DNA from: CAYSLU01 sp964431965
GTDB lineage: Bacteria; Verrucomicrobiota; Kiritimatiellia; CAIKKV01; CAYSLU01
DNA length: 64,000 nt
Direction of reading: 5' to 3'
NCBI GenBank assembly: GCA_964431965.1
Contig: CAYSLU010000002.1
Location: 49,632-113,631, forward strand
A program made the position numbers and the translations under genes. Below the pieces are notes generated by a model. It was given only the letters and a program-made list of their open reading frames with translations. It searched no databases and was not told where the DNA came from. Positions 58,518-64,000 of this stretch are shown here, one piece after another. Each line of letters begins with the position of its first letter. Position 1 is the stretch's first letter.

Positions 58518-61130
58518 TCAGCGCGACCCGGCCCGCAGCCGTCGATCGATCTCGTCCGCCGCCCTCATGCCTTCGGACACTCCCTGCACGGCGGTTGTCC
58601 CGCCATTCACGATATCGCCGCCCGCGAAGACGCCGTCCACCGACGTGGCGCACGATCCTCCGGCCACTTTCACCCGGCCATCCGGCGTGAGCTCGATCCC
58701 GCCCAGCGCGCGGAGCACATCTGAGGGGATCGTCTGGCCGATGGCTTCCACCGCGGCTTGCACATGAAGCACGGTTTCGCTCTTCGGAACCGTGCGCGGG
58801 CGTCGCCGTCCCGACTCGTCGGCCGCGCCGAGCTCAGTTCGCGCGATCCGCACGCCGCTCAGGTGTCCGGACGCGTTCGTCTCGTATCCAAGCGGCTGCG
58901 TGAGGATCATCATGTGTACGCCGAGCTCCTCCGCCTTGCGGCGCTCGGCCGGCCACGCCGGCATTTCGGCAAGCGACCGGCGGTACACGAGATACACATC
59001 CGTCGCTCCCAGGCGCCGCGCTGTGCATGCGGCGTCCATGGCGGTGTTGCCGCCTCCGAGGACGGCCACGGCGGCGGGCAAGGATCCGAGGACGCCGGCC
59101 TTGGCCTGGCGCAGGAAGGTCAGCGCATCCCAGACGCCCGGCGCCTGCCCGAGCGTAGCTGACGCGCCCAGTCCGATCGCCAGGAAAACGGCGTCGTTCC
59201 CGGCTCGCAGATGCTCGACGGTCAGGTCCGGACCGAGCGCCCGCCCGGTCTCGACTCGGAGGCGATCCGCTGCCTTGGCGGGGGCCAGGATGGCCGCCAC
59301 CTCCGCGCCCGCATCGTCGAGCCGGTCGGCGGGAATGACCGCATCGGGGGTCCCGCCCAGGGCGGCGTCCTTCTCATAGATCGTGACGGCGTAGCCCGCC
59401 TCCAGCAGGCGAATCGCGCAGGAGAGGCCGGCCGGGCCGCCTCCCACCACGGCCACGCGCCCCGGGCGCCGCTCGGCCGGCAGGCGGACGCCGGCGTAGC
59501 CTTCGCGGCGGGCGATGCGGCAAACCTCAAGCTGGATGTCCGCGATGGCCACCGGATGCTCGCAGAAGATGTTCTCGACGCACCCGCCTTCGCACTGGAC
59601 GTCGGCCGGGCACACGTGGGCGCACATCTCGGGCAGGCGGTTGGACTGCCTCAGGATGTCGTAGGCTTTCCGGTGGTCGCCGACCGCGAAGGCGGAGACG
59701 AACGCGGGGACGTCGACGTGTGCCGGGCAGGCCCGGGCGCACGTCGGATCCTCGCAGCTTCGGCAGCGCTGGGCCTCCGCGGTGAGCCGGTCCAGCGAGA
59801 ACCGGCGGGCGAGCCGATACTGGGGACCGTAGATTGCGCTGTCGCGCACGACGCAGCCGGTCATGCCGCCGTCGCGCATGATCTGGGTGCACGCCGAGCA
59901 GGCGACGCAGCACTTGCGCGGATCCATGCGCCCGCCGGCCAGCACGTCGCGAACCGAATCGGGGTAGGCGAACATCCCGCGTCCCTGGCCCACGAGGGTA
60001 GCCCATCCGGCGCGAACGACGCCGGCCGCCACGGGCGGCATGAGATGCCGCAGCCAGGTGTAGCCCGAGGCCACGACCGGCAGGCCGGGCACGCTCTCCT
60101 GGATCTCGCGGGTGATGGCGGCGAAGCGTGCGATCGCTTCGAGCGGGTGCTCCGGCGGGACGGACATGCCCTTGATCGGGAAGTCGAACGGGCGGCCGTA
60201 GTGCGGGTTGTAGTACGGGTTCCCGATGGAGACGTTGAGGACCGGGACGCCCAGCGCCTGCAAGTCGCGGGCCAGCCGGATGGGATCCCGCAGGTCGGGC
60301 ACGCGAAAGTCGCCTTCGCTGACGCCGAATCCGTACGGATGATTGATCGCGTCGTACGCGTTCATGCGCGTGGTGACGAACACGCCGGGCACGGCGCCGG
60401 CGATCCGCCCGAGCGTCTCGCGCAGGAAGCGGGTGCGGTTCTCGTATGAGCCGCCGTAGCGGCCCGGCCGCGTGAAGGAGGCCAGCAACTCGGACACGAG
60501 GTAGCGGTGGCAGCTCTTCACATCCACGCCGTCGAAGCCGGCCTGTGCGGCGAGACGCGCGGCCTCGACGTAGGCGTCCTGCAGGCGGTCCAGCTCATCG
60601 TCGGCAACCAGCGGGTAGTCGGGCGGGAGCTGGTGCTTGGGGTCCAGGATCGGGCTGTGGTGCGCGATGATCGGCTTCGGGATGCCGGCCGGCTTGCTGT
60701 ACCGGCCCGAGTGGGTGAGCTGGATCACGCACACCGGCTCCCACCCCCATGCGTCGCGTGCGATCCGCCGCGTCTCGCGGACCAGCCGGGCATATGCGTC
60801 TACGTTGCCGCGGTGCAGGTACAGCTGGCGCGGGTTGGAGCGGGCCTCGGGGACCACGGCTGTCGCCTCGAACCAAAGGAGGGCGGTTCCGCCCGCCGCA
60901 TAGCGCCCGTAGCGCCGGAAGGTGAGGTCGGTGGGCCCGCCGTCGCGCGCCGAGTCGAATCCCTCCATCGGCTGCGCGACGAACCGGTTGCGGCAGGCCA
61001 GGCGTCCGACGGTTACGGAGTCGCCCAGGCAGCGCACATCCTCGTCGATCGGCAGCGCCAGATCCAGGCGCGCCAGTTCCGCCCGCAACGCCGGAAGATC
61101 CTTGAGATGGAAACGGATATGTTCGGACAT
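58518..61130 (-). CDS. flavin/iron-sulfur oxidoreductase: OYE domain fused to GltD-like domains
   Basis: An 870-residue multidomain protein. Residues about 30-400 are an Old Yellow Enzyme TIM barrel (NRFVAQPMEG, CVIQLTHSGRYS, FDGVDVKSCHRYL). Cysteines at about 407-427 (CCVACSAC ... GC) would hold a 4Fe-4S cluster as in 2,4-dienoyl-CoA reductase. About 455-540 resemble the GltD/DPYD N-terminal iron-sulfur domain (CRSCEDPTCARACPAHVD, CAHVCPADVQCEGGC). About 555-870 are an FAD/NAD(P) module with VAVVGGGPAGL and VAVLGGGNTAMD. It probably moves electrons from NAD(P)H via FAD and Fe-S to FMN to reduce an enone-type substrate. The extra GltD segment makes it longer than BaiCD/FadH. Confidence 0.88.
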   Translation of the reverse strand: MSEHIRFHLKDLPALRAELARLDLALPIDEDVRCLGDSVTVGRLACRNRFVAQPMEGFDSARDGGPTDLTFRRYGRYAAGGTALLWFEATAVVPEARSNPRQLYLHRGNVDAYARLVRETRRIARDAWGWEPVCVIQLTHSGRYSKPAGIPKPIIAHHSPILDPKHQLPPDYPLVADDELDRLQDAYVEAARLAAQAGFDGVDVKSCHRYLVSELLASFTRPGRYGGSYENRTRFLRETLGRIAGAVPGVFVTTRMNAYDAINHPYGFGVSEGDFRVPDLRDPIRLARDLQALGVPVLNVSIGNPYYNPHYGRPFDFPIKGMSVPPEHPLEAIARFAAITREIQESVPGLPVVASGYTWLRHLMPPVAAGVVRAGWATLVGQGRGMFAYPDSVRDVLAGGRMDPRKCCVACSACTQIMRDGGMTGCVVRDSAIYGPQYRLARRFSLDRLTAEAQRCRSCEDPTCARACPAHVDVPAFVSAFAVGDHRKAYDILRQSNRLPEMCAHVCPADVQCEGGCVENIFCEHPVAIADIQLEVCRIARREGYAGVRLPAERRPGRVAVVGGGPAGLSCAIRLLEAGYAVTIYEKDAALGGTPDAVIPADRLDDAGAEVAAILAPAKAADRLRVETGRALGPDLTVEHLRAGNDAVFLAIGLGASATLGQAPGVWDALTFLRQAKAGVLGSLPAAVAVLGGGNTAMDAACTARRLGATDVYLVYRRSLAEMPAWPAERRKAEELGVHMMILTQPLGYETNASGHLSGVRIARTELGAADESGRRRPRTVPKSETVLHVQAAVEAIGQTIPSDVLRALGGIELTPDGRVKVAGGSCATSVDGVFAGGDIVNGGTTAVQGVSEGMRAADEIDRRLRAGSR

Positions 61131-61208
61131 GGAGCCTCCCCGAGAAAACGCGCACCATATTACGGGTTATCGACCCGGGCGCAACTGGGAGTTTCCGGCT
61201 GCCGCGGG

Positions 61209-61264
61209 CTAACGCTTTTCTAACACGGAAGCGATTCCCGCTGCGGGCGCGTCTGCGCTATGAT
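61209..61264 (+). promoter_or_regulatory. PhoB-like direct repeats and -10 before the response regulator gene
   Basis: CTAAC occurs at 61209-61213 and 61220-61224, an 11-bp period as in Pho boxes, followed by AT-rich sequence. A TATGAT -10-like hexamer lies at 61259-61264, just before the ATG at 61276. The spacing between the repeats and the -10 is larger than at standard Pho promoters. Confidence 0.4.
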
Positions 61265-61275
61265 CTGCCTCAGGC

Positions 61276-61962
61276 ATGCCGAAGGAGCACATACTGGTTG
61301 TGGAGGACGAGGAGGATATCCTTGAGCTTCTCCGCTTCAACCTGGCCAAGGAGGGCTACCAGGTGACGGGCGTCGCGAGCGGCGAAGACGCCTTGCGGGT
61401 GGTCGCGTCGCGGATTCCCGACCTAGTGCTGCTGGATTTGATGCTCCCGGGCGTCAACGGCCTGGACGTTTGCCGCCGCCTGCGCCAGGATCCGAAGACC
61501 GCGGCGCTGCCCGTCGTGATGCTCACGGCGAAGGGAGAGGAGTCCGACGTCGTGGCCGGCCTCGAGCTCGGGGCGGACGACTACGTGTCCAAGCCCTTCA
61601 GCCCGAAGGTGCTTGTTGCGCGGATCCGAACCGTGCTTCGCCGGCGGCAGGCGGCGGCGGTCGACCAGCAGACGGTCGTGCGAGTGCGTGACATCGTGAT
61701 CGACCCCGGCCGGCACGCGGCCACATGCGCGGGCCGGCGCCTGGAGCTCACGGCTACGGAGTTTCGCCTGCTGCACTTCCTGGCGCGCAAGCCGGGCTGG
61801 GTGTTCACGCGCGAGCAGATTGTCGATGGGGTGAAGGGCGAGGACTACCCGGTGACCGACCGTTCGGTCGACGTGCAGATCGTCGGCCTGCGAAAGAAGC
61901 TGGCGGCCCGCGGCGACGTCATCGAGACCGTGCGGGGCGTCGGATACCGGTTCAAGGAGTAG
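61276..61962 (+). CDS. phoB: PhoB/OmpR-type response regulator
   Basis: A 228-residue DNA-binding regulator. The receiver has the acidic pocket ED (10-11), phospho-acceptor Asp54 in VLLDLMLPG, Thr84 and Lys106 (DYVSKPF). The C-terminal winged helix has LELTATEFRLLHFLARKPG, VFTREQIVDGV and the recognition part DRSVDVQIVGLRKKL ending VRGVGYRFKE. The gene is 3 bp upstream of its kinase. Symbol given by resemblance to PhoB; phosphate control is probable from the PhoR-like partner but not shown, as no pst or phoU gene is in view. Confidence 0.88.
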   Translation: MPKEHILVVEDEEDILELLRFNLAKEGYQVTGVASGEDALRVVASRIPDLVLLDLMLPGVNGLDVCRRLRQDPKTAALPVVMLTAKGEESDVVAGLELGADDYVSKPFSPKVLVARIRTVLRRRQAAAVDQQTVVRVRDIVIDPGRHAATCAGRRLELTATEFRLLHFLARKPGWVFTREQIVDGVKGEDYPVTDRSVDVQIVGLRKKLAARGDVIETVRGVGYRFKE

Positions 61963-61965
61963 ACC

Positions 61966-63756
61966 ATGCGGCGTCGGGCCCTGCTGTGGCAGTTGTATCC
62001 CACCTACGTGTTGATCGTGCTGGTGGCGCTGGCCGTCGTGGCGGTCTACTCGTTGCGTGCGTTCCGCGAGTTCCACATCGAGCGGACGGCGGCCGATCTC
62101 GCGTCGCGCTCCCGGATGGTTGAGCGCCAGGTCCTGGACGAGAACCTGCTGGAGGATCCGGGCCGCGTGGATGCGCTGTGCAAGGCGCTCGGCCGGGAGA
62201 CGGGCACGCGCTTCACATTCGTCCTGCCGTCGGGCCACGTGCTCGGAGACTCCGACAAGGATCCCGCTGCGATGGAGAGCCACGCCGATCGGCCCGAGGT
62301 GGCCTCTGCGCTGGCGGGGCGAACCGGAACGGAGGTGCGCTTCAGCGATACCCTGCACGAGAATTTGCTCTACGTGGCCATGCCGCTTCGCGGCGCAGAC
62401 GGCGGCATCGCGGGTGCCATGCGAGCGGCTGTCCCGCTCACGGAGCTTGAGGCCCATCTCGGCCAGGTGCGCCGCCGCATGGCATGGGCGGGCGTGGCCG
62501 TTGCTCTGGCGGCAGCCCTTCTGTCGTACGCCATGGCTCGGCGGATCAGCCGCCCCCTCCGGGACATGCGGCGCGTGGCGGAGCGCTACGCGGCCGGCGA
62601 CTTCTCGCACCGTCTCCCGGTTCCGGACTCGGCCGAAATGGCCACGCTTGCCGAAGCGCTCAACCGGATGGCGGCCCAACTGGACGAGCGGATTCAGGCC
62701 GTGCTCCGGCAGCGCAACGAAAAGGAAGCCGTGTTCGCCAGCATGGGCGAGGGCGTCGTCACCGTGGATGCTCAGGAGCGGCTGATTGATCTCAACGCGG
62801 CGGCGGCCCGCCTGTTCGGCGTTCAGCCGGAGGCGGCCCGGGGGCGCAGCGTTCAGGAGGTGCTGCGCAATTCCGACATCCAGCTGCTGATCGCGCGGAC
62901 GCTTGCCGCGCGCGGGCCGTCCGAGCTCGAGTTCACGCTCCGCGCGGCGGGTGGGCCGGAGCGGTTCATCCAGGCCCACGCCACGGTCTTGCAGCATGCG
63001 GACGGGCGGCCCGGGGCGGTCGTCGTGCTGAACGACGTCACGCGCATGAAGCGGCTGGAGACGATGCGCCAGGATTTCGTGGCGAATGTCTCGCACGAGC
63101 TGAAGACGCCGATCACGTCGATCAAGGCCGCGAGCGAAACCCTGCTCGACGGCTCGATCGGCCTGCCCGAGGAGCCGCGCCGCTTTCTGGAGATGGTCGA
63201 TCGGCACGCCAATCGATTGGGATCAATCGTGGAGGATCTGCTGGCGCTTTCCCGCATCGAGTACGAGGCGGAGCAGCGCCGCATCCCGATGGAGCGCGGG
63301 AGCGTGCGCGATGTGCTGGACCTCGCGGTCCGCGCCTGCTCGAACCGCGCCGCGGAGCGGGGCATCGCGCTCGTCTTGGACTGCGCCGATCCGATCGTTG
63401 CGTCGGTCAACGCCCCTCTTCTCGAGCAGGCTGTGGTGAACCTGATTGACAACGCCGTCAAGTACAGCGACGCCGGGGCCCGGGTCTGCGTGCGTGCGGG
63501 GCATGAGGGCGGCGGGATTCGCATCGAGGTGATCGACCCGGGGTGCGGCATCGAGGCCCATCATCTGCCCCGGCTCTTCGAGCGATTCTACCGGGTGGAC
63601 ATGGCCCGCAGCCGCAAGATGGGTGGAACGGGGCTCGGACTGGCGATCGTGAAGCACATCGCGATGGCGCACGGCGGGACGGTGGATGTCGAGAGCGAGC
63701 CCGGCAAGGGCAGCGTGTTCCGCATCCAGCTCCCAGAAGGCGGGACGCCTGTCTGA
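61966..63756 (+). CDS. phoR: PhoR-type sensor histidine kinase
   Basis: A 596-residue membrane kinase. Helix 1 lies at about 11-30, a periplasmic domain of about 130 residues follows, and helix 2 lies at about 173-190. HAMP (AMARRISRPLRDMRRVAERY), PAS (about 250-360), HisKA with His377 in NVSHELKTP, and HATPase lobes (NLIDNAVKYS, DPGCGIE, GTGLGLAIVKHIA) are in the standard PhoR order. The periplasmic domain is larger than in E. coli PhoR, which has almost none, and looks like those of Gram-positive PhoR proteins. ATG 61966 has AAGGAG upstream. Confidence 0.9.
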   Translation: MRRRALLWQLYPTYVLIVLVALAVVAVYSLRAFREFHIERTAADLASRSRMVERQVLDENLLEDPGRVDALCKALGRETGTRFTFVLPSGHVLGDSDKDPAAMESHADRPEVASALAGRTGTEVRFSDTLHENLLYVAMPLRGADGGIAGAMRAAVPLTELEAHLGQVRRRMAWAGVAVALAAALLSYAMARRISRPLRDMRRVAERYAAGDFSHRLPVPDSAEMATLAEALNRMAAQLDERIQAVLRQRNEKEAVFASMGEGVVTVDAQERLIDLNAAAARLFGVQPEAARGRSVQEVLRNSDIQLLIARTLAARGPSELEFTLRAAGGPERFIQAHATVLQHADGRPGAVVVLNDVTRMKRLETMRQDFVANVSHELKTPITSIKAASETLLDGSIGLPEEPRRFLEMVDRHANRLGSIVEDLLALSRIEYEAEQRRIPMERGSVRDVLDLAVRACSNRAAERGIALVLDCADPIVASVNAPLLEQAVVNLIDNAVKYSDAGARVCVRAGHEGGGIRIEVIDPGCGIEAHHLPRLFERFYRVDMARSRKMGGTGLGLAIVKHIAMAHGGTVDVESEPGKGSVFRIQLPEGGTPV

Positions 63757-63832
63757 TGGCGACGTGGCCGGTGGGGCTGTGAGTGGTCCGCCAGGACCCG
63801 TTCACGCGTTCACGCAACGCGAAAGCGCGCGC

Positions 63833-63861
63833 TTTACACCATGCGGCGGCTGGGGTATAAA
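63833..63861 (+). promoter_or_regulatory. sigma-70 promoter of tRNA-Ala
   Basis: TTTACA (63833-63838) and TATAAA (63856-63861) are exactly 17 bp apart, each matching five of six consensus bases. The tRNA starts about 60 nt after the predicted transcription start. Confidence 0.8.
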
Positions 63862-63929
63862 TCGCGGCTCTTGACTGGCTTGGAGTCGATAGCGGCTTCG
63901 GGTGGTCTGGATCTCATACTGGTTTCTTT

Positions 63930-64000
63930 GGGGCGGTAGCTCAGCTGGTAGAGCATCACGTTCGCAACGTGGGGGTCGGGAGTTCGAATCTCCTCCGCTC
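63930..64000 (+). tRNA. tRNA-Ala(CGC), cut by the window end
   Basis: Acceptor stem GGGGCGG pairs with CCGCTC plus one base beyond the window, giving the G3:U70 pair that identifies alanine tRNAs. The D-arm GCTC/GAGC, anticodon stem with loop TTCGCAA (anticodon CGC, reading GCG) and T-arm GGGAG/CTCCT are complete. The last acceptor base, the discriminator and the CCA end lie beyond position 64000. Confidence 0.95.

Noticed and set aside
1..64000. CRISPR arrays, cas genes, IS transposases, phage genes, or exosortase/PEP-CTERM components
   Set aside because: No regularly spaced direct repeats, no transposase or integrase frames and no exosortase or PEP-CTERM motif were found.

Overview
The window is very GC-rich and densely coded, and it comes from a Gram-negative bacterium: lipoproteins, outer-membrane beta-barrels and polysaccharide export proteins are all visible. 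The gene families point to the PVC group, with Kiritimatiellota, Lentisphaerota or Verrucomicrobiota most likely. These families include LemA, a GHL10-type glycosidase, DUF4838 and DUF1989 proteins, a very large glycine-rich Thr/Asn-rich surface protein, short polysaccharide export proteins paired with beta-barrels, and a WecA-like enzyme with a C-terminal extension. This placement is inferred from gene content; there is no rRNA here to test it.

Layout. (1) 1-7060, minus strand: a sugar catabolic set (class II aldolase, L-fucose isomerase-like protein, FGGY kinase), then LemA, with an endonuclease III-like gene and a secreted GHL10 glycosidase upstream. (2) 7061-24173, accessory carbohydrate and surface region: a 914-residue secreted repeat protein behind a tandem inverted-repeat operator, a hybrid sensor kinase, a fatty acid desaturase, a beta-helix protein, two very large secreted proteins (one DUF4838), a DUF1989 protein and a Gfo/Idh/MocA oxidoreductase. 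A MITE-like 157-bp element and other palindromic repeats lie between genes. (3) 24529-48595, a 24-kb exopolysaccharide locus: export lipoprotein, beta-barrel, a Pro-rich protein, a ligase/polymerase, a tyrosine kinase/chain-length regulator, a WecA-like initiating enzyme, a Wzx flippase, ten glycosyltransferases, two FkbM methyltransferases, a Wzy-like polymerase and an acetyltransferase. From the flippase onward every gene overlaps the next, usually by 4 bp. The last glycosyltransferase is frameshifted at a run of ten G. (4) 48637-55223, a second export module with its own promoter: beta-barrel, terminator/attenuator, a second tyrosine kinase, a second short export lipoprotein, an alanine-zipper protein with its own promoter and terminator, a small membrane-anchored protein and a cytidylate kinase-like protein. 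(5) 55238-64000, housekeeping and regulatory genes: DUF1015, tRNA-Val(CAC), a small beta-barrel, a PUR-domain protein, an SDR plus a large flavin/iron-sulfur oxidoreductase fusion, a PhoB/PhoR-type two-component system and tRNA-Ala(CGC) cut by the window end.

How it works together (inference). The locus at 24.5-48.6 kb would build an undecaprenyl-linked repeat unit, flip it with Wzx, polymerise it under a BY-kinase and export it through a short OPX protein plus a separate beta-barrel. Both OPX proteins stop right after their last SLBB motif and so lack the outer-membrane helix of Wza. Each lies in a module with a beta-barrel and a BY-kinase, so this is probably a doubled composite OPX/beta-barrel export system. 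No nucleotide-sugar synthesis genes are present, so precursors must come from elsewhere in the genome.
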